Assembly (NCBI RefSeq): GCF_024166365.1
Contig: NC_064820.1
Location: 136,668,001-136,732,000 of the forward strand
Length of the DNA: 64,000 bases
Direction of reading: 5' to 3'
From: Elephas maximus indicus
Lineage: Eukaryota > Chordata > Mammalia > Proboscidea > Elephantidae
The notes below the pieces were generated by a model. That model made no database searches, was not told the origin of the DNA, and worked only from the letters and a program-made list of their open reading frames with translations. Positions 35,093 to 46,429 of the stretch are shown here, in pieces; within the stretch, counting starts at the first letter, position 1, and every line of letters starts with the position of its first letter. The position numbers and the translations under genes are program-made.

Positions 35093-35643
35093 TGTGATGG
35101 TTAAGATTGTGTGTCAACTTGGCTGGGCCATGATTCTCACTGTTTGAGCAGTTATATGATGTTGTGATCAATTCCTTGTTCAGATTTGATATATGATCAC
35201 CCCATAATGGGACCTGCTGTGAGCAGCCTATCAGTTGAAAGGGAGTTTCCTTGGGCATGTGGCTTGCATCGAATATAAGCAGACATTCTGGCAAGGCTTG
35301 AGGGCTTTTTGCTTGTGCTGGATCCTGCAGTGGTTCCTGTTTGTCTGACCTCCGGTTCTTGGGACTTAAGCTAGTAGTTTACCCGCAGTCTTGCCTGCTG
35401 ATTGTGGGATTCGCAGATCTTCACAACCTGTGAGCAAGACCCCTGCGCTCTGACCTCCAGTCTTAGGTTTGCCAGCCCCTCTGGCTACGTGGTTCAGGAG
35501 AATTCTCTATCCTGACCCACAGACTTGGGATCCAGCCTCTACAACTATGTTAGCCATTTCATTATATAATTCTCTCTCTCTCTCTATATATATATTTATA
35601 CGCTTTACTGGTTTTGCCTCTCTAGAGAACCCAGACTAAGACA
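35093..35643 (+). mobile_element. Solo LTR inserted in the MLT1-type LTR
   Basis: It starts TGTGATGGTTAAGATTGTGT and ends with CTAGAGAACCCAGACTAAGACA after a CT/TA microsatellite. It is the same family and orientation as 37213-37747 and as the antisense fragment 45243-45425. Flanks ACATC and ACACT may be a degraded 5-bp duplication. I cannot name the family. Confidence 0.72.
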
Positions 35644-35802
35644 ACACTCTACCCTATCCACAGCCCCAGGCAACAGCTTGACTGCAAATGTATGAGAAAC
35701 CTTGAGTCAGAGGCTCCAAACTAAGCTGTGCCTGAAATCATGAATCGCAGAAACTGTAAGAAAATAAATGTTTTCCGTAAATAATTTTGTTATGCAACAA
35801 TA

Positions 35803-35905
35803 ATAATAATAAAAAAAAAACAGTGCCATCGAGTCGATTCCGACTCATAGTGACCCTATGAAATGCCCCATACGGTTTCCAAGAAGCGTCTGGCGGATTT
35901 GAATA
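35803..35905 (-). mobile_element. 5'-truncated AfroSINE with 12-bp target duplication
   Basis: It holds an A-run, the tail complement CATCGAGTCGATTCCGACTC, then GGTTTCCAAGAAGCGTCTGG, and stops before the tRNA-like head. TATGCAACAATA flanks it at 35791-35802 and 35906-35917, so this is 5' truncation at insertion and not later loss. Confidence 0.92.
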
Positions 35906-35933
35906 TATGCAACAATAGATAACTAATATGACA

Positions 35934-37212
35934 TATAAATTCATTAGCTAGTACTAGTACATTAAACCATTTTGTCACTTCTTTATTTTAACGGATGTAA
36001 CTTTCAATCCTCTTTTTTACTAAAGACATGAATTAGATAATAGAGATTTTCTACATAGCATCTGAATTCATTTATATTACATGTTATTGATGTTTTTTCA
36101 GGAGAAATTATATATAAAAAAGGGGACACAAAATTTTATATTTGATAGAGTAAATTTGATTCCCAATATTCAGGCATAATTACATCCAGGGAGGGAAAGG
36201 TGAAAAATTTAGAAATAAAGATTATAAAATGATAAGGTTAAATCCATTTTAAAATTCTTTGATTTGGTCTATCAGATTATCTTTGACTATCTATCTAAAA
36301 TTGCTTTTGTGTAGCTGTTTACAGCATACAGTTGCAAATGATTTTTATAGGCAGAACAGGATTTTCCCGACCCTTATAACTTGCTTCAGGGGTTCATGAT
36401 TATTGCTTCTAAGGACAAATAAATAAGACAGAAATATATTTCCAACTATATATATAATGTTTAAATTCCAGATACATAAATATTTTACATAGGGGCATGC
36501 TGTCCACTAACAAATTACAGAGGAAAACAAGCATATATAATATTTGAGTATATTAGTATACAGAATAGAGACAAGTTATGATGATTTCCACAAATGACCT
36601 CAAAGCATTTTTTCAGGGTAAAACTTTCGATTCCTGCTGCAATTCCTAAATAGGGCAACAACTGTTACTTTTATAGGAAAAAAAAAACCTTAAATTTTAA
36701 CATTTATCAATAAAACAAAGTGGTATAGTATAGTGTGAGAAGGATATGGTGACATATGCGTATGTTTGCCATCTATCCTCAACTTCCAGAGAAAACCTAG
36801 GTCCTTGATCATGACAGTTCAGCTGTATCCAACACCCCCCATCTCTAATAGGCCATTGCTTCTGTTGTTCCAGTGGTTGACAGTATTCTCTGGTTATGTC
36901 TTCACTTCTAAAAGTGAAGCAGATACTTAATATATTTGGAATGGAGGTCAAAATATAAACATAGGAATTTAGGAAAAAAAAAAAAAACTTTGGCTAAAGA
37001 GAATACAGGCCATTTTGGAATACAGAGTAGAGAAAGCAATATGCTTAGTTTAGTGGTTAAGTACACTATCATATAGGCTGATTTGGTAGTCAGTGTTCTA
37101 GCAGCTGTTCATTGCTGTCTGAAAAATGGCTCAACTGCTACTGCTTTGAAACTATCATAAAGTGCCTTAGCTACAAAAAGTACATCAACAACTCTGTACT
37201 TCAGTTCTTTTC
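35934..37212. other. Unannotated AT-rich interval
   Basis: It lies between two same-family LTRs but shows no retroviral coding similarity that I can see. No gene is recognised. Confidence 0.5.
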
Positions 37213-37393
37213 TGTGATGGTTAAGATTATGTGCCAACCTGGCTAGACCATGATTCTCAGGGGTTCAGCAAATACAATGTAATCACCATCCATGATGTAT
37301 CTGTGAATATATAAATATGATCTGTTATGAGCAGCCAATCTGTTGAAAGGGGAGTTTCCTTGGGAGTGTGGTCTGCATCCAATATATATATAT

Positions 37394-37402
37394 GGATGCA
37401 TC

Positions 37403-37468
<66 letters not shown>
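37394..37468. repeat. Palindrome next to a 64-bp AT tract
   Basis: GGATGCATCC (37394-37403) is a perfect palindrome flanked by TA repeats on the left and by 32 uninterrupted AT units on the right (37405-37468). Confidence 0.95.
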
Positions 37469-37471
<3 letters not shown>

Positions 37472-37677
37472 CTGGCAAAGCTTGCTCTCTGGATCCTGTG
37501 TCTGAACTATCATCCTCTGACCTCCTGTTCTTGGGATGTGAGCCTGCTGATTTTGTATTCGTCAGCCTCTGCAACCACATGAGTCAAGAGAAGCCTCCAG
37601 CCTGAAGCCTGATGCCTGACCCACTGATTTGGGACTTGCCAGCCTCCACAAGTGCATGAACCATTTCCTTGAGTTAA

Positions 37678-37703
37678 ATCTGTGTGTGTGTGTGTGTGTG
37701 TGT
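37678..37703. repeat. TG dinucleotide microsatellite
   Basis: About thirteen TG units inside the LTR, at the place where the first LTR copy has a CT/TA tract. Confidence 0.95.
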
Positions 37704-37747
37704 ATCCTTTACTGGTTTTGATCTTCTAGAGAACCCAGCCTGAGACA

Positions 37748-38604
37748 CTTTCCTTTCTTTTTTTGTGGAGTATTCTGTGTATTTGGCACAATTTCATATC
37801 TTCAGACTAGTACCCTCATGAGTTTCTAATTTGTAACAAAGCACTGAAATGTCAGGCTTAATGAGAAAAGGAAAGCATCATGCACTGTGTGAATACTTTC
37901 ACTCCTTTGGACTAACATCTTCCTAACCAGGCTCATCAGGCTCTCAGTGACACTGGAGAATTCTCCACCTGTTGTACTGCAGGATAATGGCAGAATGTGA
38001 AGTGTGCTTTATAATTCCTCTTTCTCCTAGCACACTGACTGAGCTGTGAAAAGGTCAGAGGAAGGTATCTTGCGGCTTGAGGAAACAGCTTAATAAGTGA
38101 TTACATTTTGTCTTGTAACATGAAATAAAATGCAATAGTCACAATTCTCTGTATCTAATTATTGCTTTCTTCCAGAGCTATTAGCTGCTTTCCCATCTAT
38201 GTTCTCATTGAATGACGTTCATTTCACTGAGAGAGAACGGTGAGGTGCTCGAAGCCATGGTATGGTAGAGGCAGTACAGTGAAGCTTTGACATTCACTGC
38301 TTCAAAAGTATTGTCTAAACCTGTCATAATTTCTCATTTTGCTATGCACAAATCTGAATTGTGTGCACAGGTTGTTAGATGTGGGGAACGAGTGAGCCTA
38401 GATTTTAATGAGCCTTAGCTAGCTTTAATAGCTTTGTCTTAAGAATCTGCACCTGTTACTGCAGAATGCATGCTTCTTGGAGCTCATGGGCTACTGGAAG
38501 CAAAGGACTGATCCTTACTAGAATTCAGTATTATTTTTTGGAATACCATGCTTAGTATTATTTGATAATTTGAGGACCCACAAAGCTCTTCAGATTAATT
38601 CTTT
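37748..38604. other. Unannotated interval
   Basis: No gene or clear repeat is recognised. The right edge is the L1 target site. Confidence 0.5.
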
Positions 38605-38619
38605 AAGAATGCCAAAGGC

Positions 38620-40708
38620 AGCTACCTATGAGCAGCTGATATTTGACAAAGGCCCAAAGTCCATTAAATGGAAAAAGATGGTCTTTTTAACAAACACTTC
38701 TGGCATAACTGAATAGCCATCTGCAAAAAAATGAAACAAGATTCATACCTCACACCATGTACAAAAACTAACTCAAAATGCATCAAAGACCTAACTATAA
38801 AATCTAAAACAATAAAGATCATGGAGGAAAAAATATGGACAATGCCAGGAGCCCTAATACATAGCATAAAGAGAATATAAACCGTAACTAACAATACACA
38901 AACACCAGAAGAAAAACTAGATAACTGGAAGCTCCTAAAAATGAAATCGTTACGCTCATTCAAAGATTTCACCAAAAGAGTAAAAAGACAACCTACAGAC
39001 TGGGACAAAATTTTTGGCTATGACATATCCAATAAGGGTCTAATCTCTAAAATCTACAAGATACTACAATACTTCAACAACAAAAAGACAAATAATCCAA
39101 CTAAAAAACAGGCAAAGGATATGAACAGACACTTCACTAAAGAAGATATTCAGGTAGCTAACAGATACATGAGGAAATGCTCATGATCATTAGCCATTAG
39201 AGAAATGCATATCAAAACTACAATAAGATACCATCTCACCCCAACAAGGCTGGAACTAATTAAAAAAAAAACACAAAATAATAAATGCTGGAGAAGTTAC
39301 GGAGAGACTAGAATACTTATACACTGATGGTGGGAATGTAAAATGGTACAACCACTGTAGCAATCAATTTGGCGCTTCCTTAGAAAGCTACAAATAGAAC
39401 TATTATACTATCCAGCAATCCCTGTCCTTGGAATATATCCTAGAAAAATAAGAGGCATTGCACAAATAGATATATGCACACCCATGTTCATTGTTACACT
39501 GTTCACAATAGCAAAAAGAAGGAAATAACCTAGGTGCCCATCAACAGATGAATGGATAAACAAATTATTGTATATACACACAACCGAATTCTGTGCAATG
39601 GTAAAGAACAATGAAGAATCTGCAAAACATCTCACAACATGGATGAATCTGGGAGGCACTATGCTGAATGAAATCAGTCAGAAAAGGACAAATATTGTAT
39701 GAGACCACTATTATCAGAACTCACGAAAAGATTTAAACACAGAAGAAAACATTCTTTGATGGTTAGGAGGGTGGGGAGGGAGGGAGAGGGGAACTCACAA
39801 ACTAGATAGTAGACAAGAATCATTTTAAGTGATGGAAAGGAGAACACACAATACAAGGGAAGTCAGCACAACTGGATTAAAGTAAAAGGTAAGACGTTTC
39901 CTGAACACAACCAAACACTTTGAGGGATGGAGTACCTGGGGCTGGCATTTGGGGACCATGGTTTTGGGGGCATTTAGGTCAACTGGCATAATAATGTTGA
40001 TTAAGAAAATGTTCTGCACCCCACTTTGGTAAATGGCATCTGGGGTCTTACAAGCTTACAAGTGACCATCTATGATGCATCAATTGGTCTGAACTCACTT
40101 GGAGCAAAGGAGAATGAAGAACACCAAAGACACAAGACAAGTAATAACCCAAGAGACAAAAGGGCCACATAAACCAGAGACTTCATCAACCTGAGACCAG
40201 AACTACATGGTGCCTGGCTACCACCAAGGACCGCCCTGACAGGAAACACAACACAGAGTCCCCGACAGCGCAGGAGAAAAGTGGGGTGCAGAGTTCAAAT
40301 TCTAGTAAAAATACCAGACTTAATGGCCCGAGACGGGAGGAACCCCGGAAGCATGGCTCCCGGATGCTGTGTTAACCCAAATGTAAAACCATTCCCAAAG
40401 CCCACCCTTCAGACAAAGAGTAGACTGGACTATGAAACATAAAATAATATTCGCAAATAGTGTGCCTCTTAGTTCAAGCAGATACGTGAGACCAAATGGG
40501 TGGCTCCGTCCAGAGGCAGGATTAGAAGGCAGGGTGGGACAGGGGCTGGTTGAGTGGACACAGGAAACTCAAAGTGGAAAGGGAGAGTGTGCTGTCATGT
40601 TATAGGGATTGCAACTAATGTCACATAACAATATATGTATAAGTTTTTGTATGAGAAATTAACTTGAGCTGTAAACTTTCACCTAAACACAATTTAAAAA
40701 AAAAAAAA
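38620..40708 (+). mobile_element. 5'-truncated dead L1
   Basis: It begins inside ORF2 (YEQLIFDK region), runs through broken ORF2 to the C-terminal end near 39713, then has a 3' UTR and an A tail at 40695-40710. The 15-bp duplication AAGAATGCCAAAGGC (38605-38619) matches 40709-40723 with one mismatch. The best remaining frame is 38941-39186. Confidence 0.93.
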
Positions 40709-40984
40709 AAGAATGTCAAAGGCTCACTGACAAGAGTTCAAATTGCTAAATGCCCCCTGAGATGAGCAGAACCATCTTACCATCCTCCAGGACTGGGCAT
40801 CTCACATATATAAATTTCTAGGTAGAGATTAGTCTTACATGATTGGCTTGGAACATTCTCTCCAATTAGAAAACTGCACATAAACTCCTGAAAGATAGGC
40901 TGTTTTCTTGATGGAAGATCTGTCAAAAGTAAACTTTTATAACTCTCTAGATCCCTGTTATTTGAGTCTGCTAATCAGAAAGAA

Positions 40985-41203
40985 AGGAGTCCTGGTGGCA
41001 CAATAGTTAACAGCTTGAATGCTAACCAAAAGGTTGGTGTTTCGAATCTCCTGGTGAGTTCACAGGAGAAAGATGTGGCTGTCTGCTTCCATAAAGATTA
41101 CAGCCTTGAAAACCTGATGGGGGCAGTTTTAGTCTGCCCTATAGGGTCACTATGAGTCGAATCATTTTGTCAGCAGTGGGCTTTTTTGTTTGTGGGGGGG
41201 GGG
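40985..41203 (+). mobile_element. AfroSINE, long form
   Basis: Head GGAGTCCTGGTGGCACAATAG, the long central block GAGAAAGATGTGGCTGTCTG, and the tail CACTATGAGTCGAATC. AATCAGAAAGAA flanks it at 40973-40984 and 41204-41215. Confidence 0.93.
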
Positions 41204-41215
41204 AATCAGAAAGAA

Positions 41216-43674
41216 GAAAGTGACCAGGTAAAAAGTTGTTGGTCATAGATTTAATTTTACAGAAAATGTAAAATTTTAAGATCTTGTTTTGTACCTTATA
41301 GTCTCCTTAGGCACACACATTATCTGGCACTGACAAGGCCCTTGAAAATCATGGTATATTTTGTTCTCTGCAGATATTCAGTAGAAACAATTTTCCCCAC
41401 AAAAATGTACAAAATACATTCTTCAAGCTAACTTCTGGTGGTTTCTTGGGAGGTTGTAACAGTGGCAATTTGCAAAACCTACACTGTAACTATTGAAGAG
41501 ATAATGTTTTCAGATGTTTTGTAAATGAAAGATAAGCAAAAGACCAGTTTGGGAATGTTGTCATTGCGTTTGTTCGGTGATGTTCCAAGTAAATATTTGA
41601 TAGGTGATTTGTCTTTAATAGACACCTACTATAATTTTCATTTTAGGTTTGTACAAACCAAATATAGTAATGAATGAATAACAAACCAAATATGGTAATG
41701 AATTAACAACAAAAAGAAGGGGAAAAAGTAAAATGACTCAGCAGTGATAAGATTTTGACGAATATGTGTGATGATGGCAAATTGTAAGTGGAGAAAATAG
41801 GACTGTCTTGGCCAAAAGTTATAAATGACATAAGATCACAATCTTGTCCCTAAAAGGACAGACTATTAAAATAAATTGATTTGATAATTTGGTATCAGAT
41901 CCTCAGATTGGCTGGCAAACAACTTTTTTTAGGTGAATACTGATGGCATAATACTTGCCTCACACATGTTTTCAGAATATGTTTTGTAAATTGGGAGCAA
42001 AGGACAGGCCTTGCTCTGTTATTTCCCGTTAGTGGCCCTTTAGGAGGTATATCATCTCTGTCCCTGTGGACCCCCTTTGCACTGTGACAACTCAGTTATG
42101 GTAAGTACACATAGCATAGGCTAAGAGAAGAAACATAAATCAAATTGACATAAGTCGATTCAGAATCATAAATCAGTTTGACAAAAGTTGGATTTAAAAA
42201 TGTAGGAGCAGCCTGAGATTGACTGAGATCTTTTGAAGCTGTTTAAATAGAAAGGTTTGGGCATGGTGCATCATTTCGGGAAGATCTTAGGGAAGGTTGA
42301 GAGATATGCCAAAAACTCACCTCCATGTCTAGAAAAGTTAACCACCATTAAGATAACTCCTCTGTAGCATTTTTCTTTCTAAAATTACTCATGACTGCAG
42401 TCACAATGACTTATTCCTTAATTTGCCGTCTGGTTGATATTAGGTATATTAGACAACTTTAGTGAAAAATTTCATTGTTGGGCTTACAATGTATCCTTAT
42501 TTTGTAGATGTCCTCTTTTTTATGTCATATTTTTATCCTCATTATAATTATCCAGGCAGAGAAGAGAAGATAGCCTTTCAAATTTAAGATTTTAACATCT
42601 CAGATCTTCTCACACTCTGTGAATAAATCACGCCATGCTAGCAGAATCTCTCTAGTGATTAAAACCATGTTCTTATATTTAGGAAATACAATTTTAGACT
42701 GCTACTAAAATGCAATTCCAAGAATGTTGTCCTCCTATAAATGATTAAATGCTGCATTAATATTGATTTCTTTTAGCTCTTTAAGTTGTTTCCTAGAAAC
42801 CTAAAATGTATCTGGGCATAGCAGAATTTTGTTTCTCTGGTAAGTGTTAACTTATTATTTGCAGGATTATGGTATATGACTGCATTCAATAATTCAGCCT
42901 TCTTCTTTACTACTAAACTGGGGGAATCTGGTTTTTCTTACTTATTATATATCATATACCTTAATGTATATACAGAGCGGAATAGCTACATTCTGTGGAA
43001 AAATTTTCCATTACTTTTACTTATTCAGAAAGTGTAGAAGATAAGAAGAAAGAAGATGAGTTCTTGGGGGAAAATATTTATACACCTTTCAGGAAAATAG
43101 AAGTTCTCTTTATGCCAGGTGCTGTCTATTGATGTCACTTATGAATCCGCTTTCCAGATGCTGCATATGCCTTATCTACATGTGGATTAGATCATGCCAA
43201 TCTCCATCTTGGATTCCCCCCCGCCCCCAGGCTTAAAGCCGTATTGGTAAAGTAGTATGTAATAGTAAAGAGAATACTGGAATAAATGTTATGAGACTCA
43301 TATCCATAGTGGCTATGAAACTTTGACAAGCTATTTTGTTCCTCTCAGATTCAGTTTTCTCATATAAATGGTGGTTGAATACTGAGTGCTATAACTTAGT
43401 GATTCTATGAATTAAGTGTTAGAACTGAAACGCCCGAGCTACCACAATATCTGTCTCCTTGTTTCATAGTCAATCTTCCAGAATTATCTTCCGTCACCCT
43501 CTCTGTTCCCTTACCTCCCACTCAGAGCTTAGTAAGCCCTGTACTAGACACTGTAGTAGACACCATTTGTGCCCACCCACATCCCCTCGGCCCAACCTGA
43601 AGTTTGCAGCAGGCAGAATGCCGATGGCTTCTTTTATCTTTGATTGGGGCATTCTGTAGTTATGGAAGTGTCTT
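41216..43674. other. Long unannotated interval
   Basis: AT-rich intergenic sequence of 2.5 kb, with a repeated AACCAAATATGGTAATGAAT-like word near 41658-41705. I recognise no gene or mobile element. Confidence 0.5.
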
Positions 43675-44090
43675 TGTTTCCTACAGCTACAATAACAAAA
43701 TACCACAATGTAAGTGGCTTTAAAGAAGAGAAACCTATTTACTCATAATTCCGGAAGCTAGAAGTCCAAATCAGAGCCTTGTCCATGTCGTCTCCTTCTG
43801 AGGGCTTTTGGTTTCTGGTGGCTGCCAGCAATCTTTTGTGTACCTTTGCTTGTAGACATAGCCTCACAGGGTGTCTTTTGTGACTCTGTTTCCGTATCTA
43901 TCCTTCTCTAAGACATCGGTCATACAGGATTAGGACCCATCCCTACTTGGTATGACCATCTTAACCTAACTGATAACATCTGCAAAGAAGGACCCTATGT
44001 CCCTAAACAAGGTCACATCCACAGATTACAAGGGTTAGGATTTCAACATATCTTTTTGGGGGATACAATTCAATCCACAACAGGGATATG
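43675..44090 (-). mobile_element. MaLR-type solo LTR
   Basis: The complement starts CTGTTGTGGATTGAATTGTA and ends near TATTGTAGCTGTAGGAAAC. It shares the TGCTGGCAGCCACCAGAAAC-like block with 30163-30566, so the two copies belong to related LTR families in opposite orientation. Confidence 0.72.
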
Positions 44091-44529
44091 TTCCACCCAT
44101 GGAAGGACCTATGGTTATCCTGGGGAGTTAACTCCCTGGGACAATCCGTAAGGACTGAAGGATGAGAGTTGGTGAAAATACCCCAGCTTCCTTACCTCAC
44201 AGTGATGATTCTGAAGCATTGCTGTATACTGTCTCTAAGAAGGTCTTCAGTAGGAATTAAGTTTCATTTACCCATCGAGTAACACCACCTTTATTAGCTT
44301 TCTTCTTTTTCCTGTCTATCATCCCATTCACTTCTCGTTCCCTCAGTTGTTCCTGCAATAATTTCCAAAATGAACTCCTTGTACCCATGTTCTTATCTCA
44401 GGCTCTGCTTCTGGGGAAAACACTTGTTTTGTGTGCTCTGTGGTTCTCCCTTCTTCAGGACAGCACTGCTGGTTTGGGTTTTTAAGTTATCACATGAGAT
44501 CCTGTCAATGAACACTCACTTTGTTTTCC
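44091..44529. other. Unannotated interval
   Basis: No recognised features. Confidence 0.45.
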
Positions 44530-44975
44530 CCTGAGATTGTTAGCAATGAGTGTGTGTTACTACACAGTCAGTATCTGTTCCAGAGAGACTGCTGTGACCC
44601 ACTCTGTTCCTTCTGCCCAAATGCCCTGCTCTTCTGCCTTTTCTCTATGCCCCTGCTGAACCTCTGCACTTGCTTCCCCTCTCCTATCAAGAAATACAGC
44701 TTATTTAATTAACTCAGGTATCATCTGAAGCTCCCCCCTGCCCCACACTGGGAAGTGTCCCTTCATTCTTCAAAGGAGATTACCCCTTCCCACCCCACTG
44801 GCTCCTATGGCAATCTGTACTTTATAATATTAATTGTATTTGTAATTATTGACTGTTATCTCTTCCTAATGACATCATAAGCTACACGTTGCATTTGTTC
44901 ACCAATATAATTTCAGAATTTAGCACTTTCCCAGCCTTTAATTGACACTAAATATATATATTTATTCAAGAAAAA
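44530..44975 (+). repeat. L2 LINE 3' fragment
   Basis: Text such as CCTCTGCACTTGCTTCCCC, CAGGTATCATCTGAAGC and TGTATTTGTAATTATTGACTG follows the order of the L2 3' end. Strongly diverged. Confidence 0.55.
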
Positions 44976-45242
44976 GTAAATGGATCTGGGGAACCATCAG
45001 TGCCTCAAAGATAAAATAATTTACACAAGATGGAGTGTGCATCTTATTAGTCTTATTAAGGTAGAATTATAATAGAATCCTGAGCCCCTGACTCTCAATC
45101 CAGTTTTTATACTATAATAAATATTGTGAAATCTTTTTTTCCTTTTTACCCCAATGTCCCTAACCAACACCCTTTGTGTTCAATGACCTCTCTGATTAGG
45201 GCCAGCTTCACGGCCTCAGGCTTAGAAGGCTTGGGTTTTAAT

Positions 45243-45425
45243 GTCCTGTCAGTCTGGGATCTCTAGAAGAGTAAAACCAGTGATATATATATATATATAT
45301 ATAAAAAGAGAAAGATTTATTTCAAGGAAATGGCTCATGCAGTTGTGGGGGCTGGCAAGTTCCAAATCCATAGGTCAAGGAACAGGCCAGAGACTTCTGC
45401 AGGCTTACTTTATCATTCCATATTC
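45243..45425 (-). mobile_element. LTR fragment of the 35093/37213 family
   Basis: The complement of the LTR 3' end: GTCTGGGATCTCTAGAAGAG, a TA tract (45281-45302), GGAAATGGCTCATGCAGTTG and GGGGCTGGCAAGTTCC. It is truncated where RTE sequence starts. Confidence 0.7.
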
Positions 45426-45825
45426 TGATTATTAATAGGTGTTTGGATCTGTTTCTTCTCATTTTGATTCGTGCCACCTCAGCAAATGAAAGTCCTGAAA
45501 GCTTTACTCCATCCACGTCATTAAGGTCAACTCTACCTTGAGGAGGCAGCTCTTGCCCCATCACATATTGAGTGCCTTCCAACCTGAGGGGCTCGTCTTC
45601 TGGCACTATATTAGACAATATTCCACTGCTATTCATAAGTTTTTTGCTGGTAAATATTTTTTCAGAAGTAGACTACAGGGTCATTCTTGCTAGTCTCTCT
45701 TAGTCTGGAAGCTTCACTGAAACCTGTTCACCACGGGTGGCCCCAGTGTTATTTGAAATACTGGTGGCATTGCTTCCAGCATCACAGCAACACACAAGCC
45801 ATGACTGTAAGACAAACTGACGGAC
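45426..45825 (-). mobile_element. RTE LINE 5' region
   Basis: The minus strand runs from the RTE 5' end near 45825 into the N-terminal ORF (LNDVDGVKLSGLSFAEVARI at about 45462-45522), upstream of the endonuclease. This copy continues normally across the point AGTGCCTTCC (45571-45580) where the two deleted derivatives jump to the 3' end. Confidence 0.8.
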
Positions 45826-45867
45826 CTTGGGAAAGTCATCTGCTATCCTGTAGTTTGTCATTTAGGC

Positions 45868-45926
45868 ATATGAGCCAGAATGGACTTGAGGGTAACAGGT
45901 TTAAGTTTTTTTTTTTTTTTTTTTTT
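45868..45926 (+). mobile_element. AfroSINE/RTE tail-only fragment
   Basis: ATGAGCCAGAATGGACTTGAG then a T-run, which is the AfroSINE 3' tail with nothing upstream. Confidence 0.55.
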
Positions 45927-46297
45927 GGTATATTTATCTTTGAGGGTGCTTGAGGAGGTTTAAATGAACATATGTATAACATACTATCTTAATGGGTAGG
46001 ATCATTGATTTAATATTCAAAGATATGATGTTAGGCAACATCCCATTCTTTCTGCTAGAAAATGTTTTTCAAACTATGGATATAATCTATTAATGACACA
46101 CGAAATCATTTCAATGGGTTGTGATTTAATTTAAAAGTGAAATAGAATAGTGTAGAATATAAACCATCAAATTTCATGGAACATAGCTATGGTTAATCAA
46201 ATGTTTGTTTTGGATGCATGTATCTGTATCTTAAGTTTTAAGGTTAAATGTATTGTCTCTGTTTGAAAGATGTGGCATCAGGGGGTCTCTGTGTTTT
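45927..46297. other. Unannotated interval
   Basis: AT-rich; nothing recognised. Confidence 0.45.
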
Positions 46298-46429
46298 GCA
46301 AAACAAAACAAAAACCTCATGCAGAGTAGAACTGCCCCATAGAGTTTCCAAGGAGTGACTGATGGGTTCAAACTGCTGGCCTTTTGGTTAGCAGCCAAAT
46401 GTGTAACCACCCTACCACCAGAGCCCCTT
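46298..46429 (-). mobile_element. AfroSINE, short form, tail deleted
   Basis: CCCCATAGAGTTTCCAAGGAG without the central block, then the complement of the head ending CCACCAGAGCCCC. Most of the conserved tail is missing between the A-rich end and GCAGAGTAGAACTGCCCC. Confidence 0.85.

Larger units (their letters stand above)
34745..35933 (+). mobile_element. MLT1-type LTR split by two later insertions
   Basis: The left part (34745-35092) has CACTTCCAAGATTAG, CTCTTGCTCTTTTTTTGGATC and GGAGAGGGCCATGTGAGTGA. The right part (35644-35933) has CAGCTTGACTGCAAATG, CAGAAACTGTAAG, AATAAATG and ends in ATGCAACAATAGATAACTAA. Between them is another LTR (35093-35643), and a SINE (35803-35905) sits in the right part. 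Confidence 0.72.
37213..37747 (+). mobile_element. Solo LTR, second copy of the family at 35093
   Basis: It starts TGTGATGGTTAAGATTATGT, shares GTTGAAAGGGGAGTTTCCTT and TGACCCACTGATTTGGGACT-like text with the first copy, and ends GAGAACCCAGCCTGAGACA. It carries a 64-bp AT tract and a TG tract. Confidence 0.75.

Noticed and set aside
35641..37212. Internal region of a provirus between two LTRs
   Set aside because: The first part is the rest of an MLT1-type LTR and the remainder shows no gag, pol or env similarity. Each LTR also seems to have its own short flanking repeat.
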